From Bacteroidales bacterium UBA4459 (GTDB lineage Bacteria; Bacteroidota; Bacteroidia; Bacteroidales; F082), in contig DGOT01000054.1 of NCBI GenBank assembly GCA_002389465.1, positions 17,298-32,258 on the forward strand: a stretch of 14,961 nt of DNA. The letters are read 5' to 3'. This document shows positions 8,245 through 14,134 of this stretch, one piece after another. A program made the position numbers and the translations under genes. The notes beneath the pieces are model-generated. The model saw nothing but the letters and a program-made list of their open reading frames with translations. It was not told the DNA's origin and did no database searches. Each line of letters starts with the position of its first letter. Positions within the stretch are counted from its first letter, which is position 1.

Positions 8245-8625
8245 ATGAAATTCCTTACTAACCTCATCTGGCTACTTTTCGGTGGTTTTGCCACTGCTAT
8301 CGAATATTTTGTTTCGGGCGTAGTCTTGATGCTTACGGTGATTGGCATCCCTTTTGGGCTCCAGGCAATGAAACTGGGTGTGCTGGCGCTGTGGCCTTTT
8401 GGCAGCCGGGTGGTGCGCACAGAAATGGCAGGCGGCTGTCTTTCCACGATCATGAATATTTTCTGGCTTATATTGTTCGGGATATGGATAGCGTTGACAC
8501 ATATATTGTTTGGCGCCTTATTGTTCATCACCATTATTGGCATTCCCTGGGGCAGGCAGCATTTCAAACTGGCAGGCATCGCCCTCACACCTTTTGGCAG
8601 GACGATAGAGCCGCTCTTGTCTTAA
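8245..8625 (+). CDS. yccF: YccF domain inner membrane protein
   Basis: 126 residues from the ATG at 8245. An in-frame upstream start at 8149 was rejected because it lies inside the terminator hairpin and before the promoter, and the family normally begins MxFLxNLIWLLFGG as here. Two YccF units form an internal duplication: IPFGLQAMKLGVLALWPFG near residues 41-59 and IPWGRQHFKLAGIALTPFG near 101-119, each preceded by a hydrophobic segment. Function in bacteria is unknown. The E. coli homologue is about 148 residues, so this is a compact version. It is a single-gene unit: promoter and terminator separate it from the anti-sigma gene, and its TAA overlaps the stop of the convergent lipoprotein gene. 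Confidence 0.92.
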   Translation: MKFLTNLIWLLFGGFATAIEYFVSGVVLMLTVIGIPFGLQAMKLGVLALWPFGSRVVRTEMAGGCLSTIMNIFWLILFGIWIALTHILFGALLFITIIGIPWGRQHFKLAGIALTPFGRTIEPLLS

Positions 8626-9533
8626 AAGTAGGAGATCATAAATTGTGGGGGAAGATAATCACCAAATACGCCTTTCTCCGGTGTAGTTTTGTTGAACATA
8701 TTCATATTGCTTTCTCCCTTTTCGTATTGAAGTGACAGAATAAAATAAACAACACTAGAGCCGTTAACAGTCACCTCTTCCCTAACTTCCTCCAGGTACC
8801 CTTCCGGATTATATGAAAAAAAGAATTCTGAGTATTTCTGCCATTCATCCGAATTATCCAGTGAATACGAGGTAGCTTTAACAGGTACATTCCCTTGCGA
8901 AACAAATTCCCATTTGGTTCTAAGTTTAAAATCCGATGGTTCAAACATGGCTAAATAATTCAAAATCTGCTTTAGCTCGTCACCGTACCATGTATACTCA
9001 TTTCTGAGCCAAAGTTCCCATGCACCTTTATCATCTGAGTAATCATATTCTTCATAAGTCGCCAGCTTTTCGTTTTGGTATGTATAGACTTTTTTAGAGT
9101 CCGCTTCCTGTGAAGCATTATAAGTGACACATTCGATCAATTGGCCGTCTGAGTATGTGTAAGTTGTGTTACTTGGATGTATATATGTAAAAGTAATCTG
9201 TGTAATCAATCCGTTTTGCAGAAAATAGCTACCTTCATAAACAACCGGCTCACTATTTTCCATTATGGAATCCAATACATCGATTTGATCATTGGTAACA
9301 TAATTCAGGTAACTTACGAAATATACACGGCTACTTTCCGATCTGATATGTATAAGTTTCTCATCTTCATATGTGTAAAGGTATTCAGAAGTCAGACTAT
9401 CGGCAGGGAATATATATTCCATTTTGATAATACGGTATAACTGGGAAGGTTCGGGGGTATCATTATTGTCTTTTTTACAGGAAACCAATAAGGTTAAGGT
9501 AATGAAAGTGAAGAGTAGGTAGTTTTTCATCAT
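8622..9533 (-). CDS. Surface-type lipoprotein with YD-like repeats
   Basis: 303 residues. A lipoprotein signal peptide (hydrophobic 5-17, lipobox LVSC, lipidated Cys19) is followed by KKDNND, which resembles the charged lipoprotein export signal that directs Bacteroidota lipoproteins to the cell surface. The mature part has repeated Y-T-Y or Y-S-D-G-x-L phrases (YTYEDEKLIHI, TYSDGQLIECV, YTYQNEKLATY, SYNPEGYLEEV), recalling RHS/YD repeats and DUF4595-like lipoproteins, but no toxin or transport domain. Function is unknown. Two adjacent ATGs (9533 and 9530, reading backwards) are both possible. It has its own promoter with both boxes, and its stop codon overlaps that of the convergent YccF gene. 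Confidence 0.88.
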   Translation of the reverse strand: MMKNYLLFTFITLTLLVSCKKDNNDTPEPSQLYRIIKMEYIFPADSLTSEYLYTYEDEKLIHIRSESSRVYFVSYLNYVTNDQIDVLDSIMENSEPVVYEGSYFLQNGLITQITFTYIHPSNTTYTYSDGQLIECVTYNASQEADSKKVYTYQNEKLATYEEYDYSDDKGAWELWLRNEYTWYGDELKQILNYLAMFEPSDFKLRTKWEFVSQGNVPVKATSYSLDNSDEWQKYSEFFFSYNPEGYLEEVREEVTVNGSSVVYFILSLQYEKGESNMNMFNKTTPEKGVFGDYLPPQFMISYF

Positions 9534-9561
9534 TTTAATAAATTACAGACAGTAGGAAAAA

Positions 9562-9592
9562 CAAAATTATCATATATTTTATGATTCACAAA
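9562..9592 (-). promoter_or_regulatory. Complete Bacteroidota promoter for the lipoprotein gene
   Basis: On the minus strand a -33 TTTG (9589-9592) is followed by 19 bases and then the -7 element TAATTTTG (9562-9569), the consensus TTTG-N19-TAnnTTTG layout. A start of transcription near 9556 would leave a leader of about 23 bases. Confidence 0.7.
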
Positions 9593-9717
9593 TACTAACT
9601 GGGAAAATGACAGTTCATTCATGCCAGAATTTCTTGTTGACAAAATATCCTTCCATTGGTTTAACATTTGATAACCCCCTTTAACAAAAATTAACAGAGA
9701 AAAAAACACCAGATTAA

Positions 9718-9725
9718 TATCTTTG
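9718..9725 (+). promoter_or_regulatory. Bacteroidota -7 promoter element for the moxR-bat operon
   Basis: TATCTTTG matches TAnnTTTG 26 bases before the moxR ATG. The -33 region has no TTTG at the expected distance. No other match was found before the DUF58 gene, so this is the likely promoter for the whole cluster. Confidence 0.65.
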
Positions 9726-9751
9726 CGTTCATAAAAGAAAATTGATATAAA

Positions 9752-10744
9752 ATGTTACAGACAGACATTAGAGAACTCAACGAAAAAATTGAAAAAGAGA
9801 GCCAGTTTGTTGATCTGATTCATCTTGAGATGAATAAGGTAATCATAGGCCAGAAGCACATGACCGAAAGTCTGTTGATTGGCCTTTTGGCTGACGGGCA
9901 TATTCTTTTGGAAGGTGTACCCGGACTGGCAAAAACGCTGGCCATTAACTCGCTGGCCAATGTGATCGATGCAAAATTCAGCCGTATCCAGTTTACACCT
10001 GATCTGCTTCCTGCCGACTTGCTGGGAACGCTGATCTACAGCCAGAAGAAAGAAGAGTTCGTGATCAAAAAAGGCCCGCTTTTCGCTAACTTCATCCTTG
10101 CTGACGAGATCAACCGTTCGCCTGCTAAAGTGCAGAGTGCTTTGCTGGAGGCTATGCAGGAGCGGCAGGTAACTATTGGTGAAACAACATTTCCGCTCGA
10201 CGAACCTTTTCTGGTGATGGCTACGCAGAACCCTATTGAACAGGAAGGTACCTATCCGTTGCCTGAAGCGCAGGTGGACAGGTTCATGCTGAAAGTAGTG
10301 ATCAATTACCCGAAAAAGGAAGAAGAAAAACTGATCCTCCGTCAGAATATTACAAGTACAAGAGCAGAGACCAATAAAGTGCTGCATCCCAAAGATATTC
10401 TGAAAGCCAGGGATATTGTCCGGGAAGTGTATCTTGATGAAAAGATCGAGAACTACATTACCGACATTGTTTTTTCCTCCCGCTATCCGAGTGAGTTTCA
10501 TTTAAGCCAGTTTGAAAACATGATCTCTTACGGTGCTTCGCCCAGAGCAAGTATTAACCTGGCATTGGCAGCCAAGGCGTATGCTTTCCTGAAGCGTCGT
10601 GGATATGTGATTCCTGAGGACATTCGGGCAGTAGCCTATGATGTGATGCGCCACCGTATCGGCCTGACCTATGAAGCGGAAGCCGAAAATGTAACAAGTG
10701 AGGATATTATCAGTGAGATTCTTAATACTGTAGAAGTTCCTTAA
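9752..10744 (+). CDS. moxR: MoxR family AAA+ ATPase
   Basis: 330 residues, the usual size. Walker A is GVPGLAKT (55-62), Walker B FILADEIN (114-121), sensor 1 ATQNP (157-161), a candidate arginine finger sits in EAQVDRF (172-178), and the sensor 2 region is GASPRAS (261-267). MoxR ATPases act as chaperone-like partners of von Willebrand factor A (VWA) proteins, and four VWA-type or associated genes follow here, so it probably remodels or activates the BatA/BatB membrane complex. The ATG at 9752 gives the standard N-terminus and has a TAnnTTTG element 26 bases upstream. In most relatives the DUF58 gene follows directly; here a 520-base insert intervenes. Confidence 0.96.
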   Translation: MLQTDIRELNEKIEKESQFVDLIHLEMNKVIIGQKHMTESLLIGLLADGHILLEGVPGLAKTLAINSLANVIDAKFSRIQFTPDLLPADLLGTLIYSQKKEEFVIKKGPLFANFILADEINRSPAKVQSALLEAMQERQVTIGETTFPLDEPFLVMATQNPIEQEGTYPLPEAQVDRFMLKVVINYPKKEEEKLILRQNITSTRAETNKVLHPKDILKARDIVREVYLDEKIENYITDIVFSSRYPSEFHLSQFENMISYGASPRASINLALAAKAYAFLKRRGYVIPEDIRAVAYDVMRHRIGLTYEAEAENVTSEDIISEILNTVEVP

Positions 10745-10746
10745 TA

Positions 10747-10801
10747 GTTCCGGGTTCCGGGTTCTGAGTTTCGAGTTTGGGTTTGGGGTTTGGAGTTCGG
10801 A
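10747..10801 (+). repeat. Left array of degenerate 7-base repeats (GTTYYGR)
   Basis: Eight tandem units, seven of 7 bases and one of 6: GTTCCGG twice, then GTTCTGA, GTTTCGA, GTTTGG, GTTTGGG, GTTTGGA and GTTCGGA. The array starts 2 bases after the moxR stop codon. Units with the same consensus occur in opposite orientation at 11226-11266, so the two arrays bracket the four-helix-bundle gene. Confidence 0.85.
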
Positions 10802-10830
10802 CTATGACAAAAATAAAAGATGAAGTATAA

Positions 10831-11160
10831 ATGGCAACTTTTAAAAGTTTTGAGGAGATAGAAGCCTGGCAAAAGGCCAGAGTCTTGTCTGACTTGGTTT
10901 ATAAGGAAATATCTAAGCCAATTTATGACAAGGATAAAAAGCTGCATTGGCAAATGTCAGGTTCTTCAGGGTCTATAATGGATAATATTGCTGAAGGCCA
11001 GGGAAGAGGTGGAAATAAAGAGTTTAAACAATTTTTATGGATTGCAAAAGGATCAGCAGCGGAACTAAGGTCACAATTGTACAGATCATTGGATCGAAGG
11101 TTTATATCACCAGAAACTTTTAATGGTTTATTTGAAAAAGCAAATGAGGTGGAAAAATGA
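10831..11160 (+). CDS. Four-helix-bundle protein, 23S rRNA intervening-sequence (S23/IVP) family, C-terminally truncated by frameshift
   Basis: 109 residues in this frame. Family hallmarks are FKSFEEIEAWQKAR (4-17), SIMDNIAEGQGRGGNKEF (48-65) and IAKGSAAELRSQLYRSLDRR (71-90). Relatives form a small basic four-helix bundle; they are encoded inside rRNA intervening sequences in some bacteria, occur free in Bacteroidota genomes, and a distant relative is the Avd accessory protein of diversity-generating retroelements. Their molecular role is mostly unknown. The frame stops at TGA (11158), but the -1 frame continues with a good family C-terminus (see next entry), so the last helix is cut. The ATG at 10831 directly follows a stop codon in frame, fixing the start. 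No promoter is visible; expression would rely on read-through from moxR. Confidence 0.88.
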   Translation: MATFKSFEEIEAWQKARVLSDLVYKEISKPIYDKDKKLHWQMSGSSGSIMDNIAEGQGRGGNKEFKQFLWIAKGSAAELRSQLYRSLDRRFISPETFNGLFEKANEVEK

Positions 11161-11225
11161 TTATGGGTTTAGTCAATTATTTGGAGAAATCTGATTATAG
11201 AGGTACTAAGTACAAAAATACGTAA
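11157..11225 (+). other. Frameshifted 3' end of the four-helix-bundle gene
   Basis: In the -1 frame from 11157 the sequence encodes GLVNYLEKSDYRGTKYK near a TAA at 11223-11225, which matches the usual C-terminus of this family (a helix followed by a lysine-rich end). The join lies in a run of five A at 11153-11157: one extra A would restore a ~131-residue protein. Causes: a real deletion, a sequencing error, or slippage during expression. Confidence 0.7.
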
Positions 11226-11266
11226 CTCGAAACTAAGAACTCCGAACTCAAAACTCAGAACTCAAG
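11226..11266 (-). repeat. Right array of the same 7-base repeats, inverted
   Basis: Read on the minus strand the units are GTTCTGA, GTTTTGA, GTTCGGA, GTTCTTA, GTTTCGA, with partial units at both ends. They share the GTTYYGR consensus of the left array. One register pairs left 10761-10781 with right 11241-11261 at 18 of 21 positions, or 20 of 21 if G-U pairs are allowed. The array ends 3 bases before the DUF58 ATG. Confidence 0.85.
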
Positions 11267-11269
11267 AAA

Positions 11270-12145
11270 ATGGAAGCAAAGGAGATTTTCAAAAAAGTAA
11301 GGAAGATTGAGATCAAAACCCGGGGACTGTCGAACCAGATATTCTCGGGGGAATACCATAGCTCGTTCAAGGGAAGAGGTATGGCGTTTAGCGAGGTACG
11401 CGAATACCAGTACGGTGACGACATCCGTAATATCGACTGGAATGTAACGGCCCGCTTCAATCATCCGTATGTGAAAATATTTGAAGAGGAGCGCGAACTA
11501 ACGGTCATCTTGCTGATAGATGTGTCGGCATCCAACAGCTTCGGAACAAAAAATCAGTTAAAATCTAACCTGATCACGGAAATAGCGGCAGTGCTTTCGT
11601 TCTCTGCCATTCAAAACAATGATAAAGTCGGTGTGATCTTTTTTAGCGATAAGGTGGAACAGTTTATTCCGCCAAAAAAAGGATCATCCCATATTTTAAG
11701 AATCATCAGGGAGTTGATAGACTTCAAAGCAGAAAGCAAAGGAACAAACATTGCCGAAGCTCTGCGGTTTTTTACCAACGCTATAAAAAAGAAATCGACG
11801 GCCTTTCTGATCTCCGATTTTATGGATCAGGGCTTTGAAAAAGCGTTACAGATTGCCAACCACAAACATGACCTGATCGCTGTAAGGGTGACCGACAGAA
11901 GAGAGACAGAATTGCCCAGCGTGGGCCTGCTCAGAGCAATGGATCCGGAGACGGGAAAAACAAAATGGATCGATACGGGTACTAAAAAAGCGCGAATGAA
12001 TTACAACAAATGGGCGCTGGAAAAGACGAGGCATTTGGACACTGTGTTCTCCCGCTACGGTGTGGATATGGCCCGTGTTTATACGGGCGAGGATTATGTA
12101 AAACCTTTGATGAACCTGTTTAAGAAAAGAAGCGCACGAAGATGA
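11270..12145 (+). CDS. DUF58 domain protein of the Bat operon
   Basis: 291 residues. The DUF58 signature is at 35-62: GRGMAFSEVREYQYGDDIRN then IDWNVTAR. A VWA-like fold follows with an intact metal-site motif DVSAS (84-88), and later SKGTNIAEAL and LISDFMD supply the other metal-site loops. No membrane segment is apparent, so it is probably cytoplasmic and works with MoxR and the membrane VWA proteins BatA and BatB. The ATG at 11270 lies just outside the right repeat array; there is no Shine-Dalgarno site. Its stop overlaps the next start as ATGA, which implies translational coupling. Confidence 0.94.
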   Translation: MEAKEIFKKVRKIEIKTRGLSNQIFSGEYHSSFKGRGMAFSEVREYQYGDDIRNIDWNVTARFNHPYVKIFEEERELTVILLIDVSASNSFGTKNQLKSNLITEIAAVLSFSAIQNNDKVGVIFFSDKVEQFIPPKKGSSHILRIIRELIDFKAESKGTNIAEALRFFTNAIKKKSTAFLISDFMDQGFEKALQIANHKHDLIAVRVTDRRETELPSVGLLRAMDPETGKTKWIDTGTKKARMNYNKWALEKTRHLDTVFSRYGVDMARVYTGEDYVKPLMNLFKKRSARR

Positions 12146-13116
12146 TGAGGAGATCAGGTATATTATTAAGTATATTGATGATGCTGGGAGTGCATGTGAT
12201 TGCCCAGCATACCGAAGCATACGCCCGTCTGGAAAGAGACTCCGTTATGATAGGTGACCAGATTGGGTATGAGCTGGGAATTAACATTCCTGAAGGATTT
12301 ATTGTAGCATGGCCAACTCTGGCAGATACAATCTCAAAGAACATTGAAATAATTAACATACAGGAAGTTGACACTTCATTTATAGAAAATACATTAATTC
12401 TTAATCGCCTGCTGACCATTACGTCATTCGACTCGGGATATTTCAAAATACCATCGTATACGTTTAAATTTATGCATGAGGGCGATACGGTAGTTTACGA
12501 GGCAAAAACACCGGAGCAATACGTGAGCGTTTACACACCTGTTGTGGATACAAGCCAGGTTTTTAAAGCCATAAAGGGGCCAATAGCTGAACCGTATACG
12601 TTCCGGGAGCTCCTCCCGTGGATACTTCTGGGATTACTGCTTGTTATCATTGTGCTGGGCGTATTCTGGTTTGTCAGAAGACGAAAAAAGAAAAAACCCT
12701 TGTTTGCCGGCAAAGTCAAACCCTCCTTACCTCCGCATATAGTGGCTATTCAGAAACTGGAAGAATTGCGGCTGGCAAAAGTATGGCAAAAGGGAAAAGT
12801 TAAGGAGTATTATACGCAGCTTACGGACATTGTCAGAGAATACATGGAAAGGCGTTACGAATTCAATGCACCTGAGATGACGACAGAAGAAATTCTGGAA
12901 GAACTGGGCGTAAAAAAGATCAACAAAGAAATTACATCTAAATTAAAGGCAAGTTTGACACTATCCGACCTGGTGAAGTTTGCCAAGGCAAAGCCCACAC
13001 CACTTGAAAACGATGTGTGCCTGAATAATTGTATTGATTTTGTACAGGAAACCAAAGAGGAGCCGGCATGGCAAGCCGATGAACAGCCGGAACCGGAAAG
13101 GAAGGAGGAAGAGTGA
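12142..13116 (+). CDS. Bat-operon membrane protein: signal peptide, periplasmic domain, one TM, cytoplasmic DUF4381-like domain
   Basis: 324 residues. A signal peptide at 1-22 ends HVIAQ. A periplasmic beta-rich domain of ~135 residues (25-157) looks related to the BatD/oxygen-tolerance beta-sandwich repeats. A membrane segment lies at about 158-179 (LPWILLGLLLVIIVLGVFWF), followed by a basic stop-transfer RRRKKKK. The cytoplasmic part (about 200-300, with IQKLEELRLAKVWQKGKVKE and YYTQLTDIVREYMERRY) resembles DUF4381. The C-terminus is rich in E and P. This position between the DUF58 and batA genes is common in Bacteroidota but the gene has no agreed name. It overlaps both neighbours (ATGA upstream, TGATG downstream). 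A membrane link between MoxR/DUF58 and the VWA pair is a reasonable inference. Confidence 0.88.
   Translation: MMRRSGILLSILMMLGVHVIAQHTEAYARLERDSVMIGDQIGYELGINIPEGFIVAWPTLADTISKNIEIINIQEVDTSFIENTLILNRLLTITSFDSGYFKIPSYTFKFMHEGDTVVYEAKTPEQYVSVYTPVVDTSQVFKAIKGPIAEPYTFRELLPWILLGLLLVIIVLGVFWFVRRRKKKKPLFAGKVKPSLPPHIVAIQKLEELRLAKVWQKGKVKEYYTQLTDIVREYMERRYEFNAPEMTTEEILEELGVKKINKEITSKLKASLTLSDLVKFAKAKPTPLENDVCLNNCIDFVQETKEEPAWQADEQPEPERKEEE
13102..13108 (+). promoter_or_regulatory. Ribosome binding site for batA
   Basis: AAGGAGG stands 7 bases before the ATG at 13116, favouring that start over the in-frame GTG at 13113. It lies within the last codons of the preceding gene, a second case in this window of a strong site at an overlapping junction. 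Confidence 0.75.
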
Positions 13117-14114
13117 TGTTCAGAATAGATACATGGGCGAATCCTGAATTTTTGTGGCTGCTGTTGCTGTTGCCGCTATTGATCGTATGGTATTGGTTCA
13201 GGCACAAGAAAAGCAATGCGGAACTTCGTGTTTCCGGTCTGGAGGCCTACGGAAATGTTCCTGTGACGATGAAAGTCTGGCTGATACATTCCTTATTCGC
13301 CTTGCGCCTCTTGGCATTGGCTTTGTTGATCCTAGCTATAGCACGGCCTCAGGCGGTTTCATCAAAGCAAAACATCCACATAGAAGGTATTGATATAGTG
13401 CTGACGCTGGATGTGTCAAGCAGTATGCTGGCACGCGATTTTAAACCCGACCGGCTGGAAGCTGCCAAAGAAGTTGCCAAAGAGTTTATTGCCAAAAGGC
13501 CCAACGACCGTATCGGGATGGTCATTTTCAGCGGGGAAGCTTTTACGCAAGTACCGCTCACAACCGACCACAGCATGATCGTCAACCTGTTCAGGGAGGT
13601 GAAAAGCGGTATGATTGAAGACGGTACGGCTATAGGTGATGGACTGGCTACTGCTGTCAGCCGGCTCGAAGAATCTGAAGCTATCTCGAAGGTTATCATC
13701 TTGCTTACCGATGGCGTGAACAACTCGGGCTCAGTCGATCCATTATCCGCAGCGGAAATAGCCAAGATGTTCGGCATCAGGGTGTATACTATCGGTGTAG
13801 GTTCGCGTGGCTACGCCCCCTACCCTGTCCAGGATCAGTTTGGCCGGACACACATGCAGCAAATGGAAGTACAGATTGATGAAGACTTGCTGAAGCAAAT
13901 TGCCGGAGAAACGGGTGGCCGCTATTTCAGGGCTGAGAATAACGAGAAACTGCGTAAGATCTACGATGAAATCGACCAGTTGGAGAAATCTAAGATAGAC
14001 GTACAGGAATTTAAAAAGAAACACGAAAAGTTTCTGCCTTTTGCCTTGATAGCAGTCGGGTTTTTCATACTGGAGATGCTGTTGAGATATATGTATTTCA
14101 GGAAATTACCATAA
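13116..14114 (+). CDS. batA: BatA, membrane VWA protein of the aerotolerance (Bat) operon
   Basis: 332 residues from the ATG at 13116. The order is: an N-terminal aerotolerance-regulator region with two membrane segments (about 11-28 and 56-77), a VWA domain (about 91-290), and a C-terminal membrane segment (about 306-328). The metal-ion site is complete: DVSSS (99-103), Thr171 in DGTAIGDG and Asp199 in LLTDGVNNSG. BatA and BatB are membrane VWA proteins named for an aerotolerance phenotype reported in Bacteroides fragilis; that role was not seen in Leptospira, so the physiological function is open. It is translationally coupled to the preceding gene and followed 20 bases later by the paralogous batB. 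Confidence 0.95.
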   Translation: MFRIDTWANPEFLWLLLLLPLLIVWYWFRHKKSNAELRVSGLEAYGNVPVTMKVWLIHSLFALRLLALALLILAIARPQAVSSKQNIHIEGIDIVLTLDVSSSMLARDFKPDRLEAAKEVAKEFIAKRPNDRIGMVIFSGEAFTQVPLTTDHSMIVNLFREVKSGMIEDGTAIGDGLATAVSRLEESEAISKVIILLTDGVNNSGSVDPLSAAEIAKMFGIRVYTIGVGSRGYAPYPVQDQFGRTHMQQMEVQIDEDLLKQIAGETGGRYFRAENNEKLRKIYDEIDQLEKSKIDVQEFKKKHEKFLPFALIAVGFFILEMLLRYMYFRKLP

Positions 14115-14134
14115 AATAAAAATATAAACTTGAA

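Larger units (their letters stand above)
10747..11266 (+). mobile_element. Putative IVP-type insert: four-helix-bundle gene between inverted repeat arrays
   Basis: A ~520-base unit that interrupts the expected moxR-DUF58 junction. It consists of the left heptamer array, one small gene and the right, inverted heptamer array. There is no transposase or integrase, and I see no clear target duplication. The plan (S23/IVP gene within complementary ends) matches rRNA intervening sequences, but the site is intergenic in a protein operon. Mobility is inference from the family, the bracketing repeats and the disruption of a conserved gene order. Confidence 0.55.

Noticed and set aside
9755..10501. 248-codon open frame on the minus strand inside moxR
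   Set aside because: It lies antisense to a clear MoxR ATPase, its translation is rich in C, H, Q and F with no recognisable motif, and it has no promoter or ribosome binding site.
10804..10830. Eight-codon leader frame ending directly before the four-helix-bundle ATG
   Set aside because: It is too short to judge, has no ribosome binding site, and an ATG in AT-rich DNA is expected by chance.
11151..11160. Canonical programmed -1 frameshift site
   Set aside because: The heptamer in frame would be G-GAA-AAA, which does not fit X-XXY-YYZ; only the AAA codon can re-pair. A mutation or sequencing error is more likely.
10747..11266. Heptamer arrays as a CRISPR or an rRNA intervening sequence in place
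   Set aside because: The units are 7 bases in direct tandem with no spacers, and no rRNA sequence flanks the element.
13349..13777. 142-codon minus-strand open frame inside batA
   Set aside because: It mirrors the codon pattern of the VWA domain on the other strand and has no independent signal.
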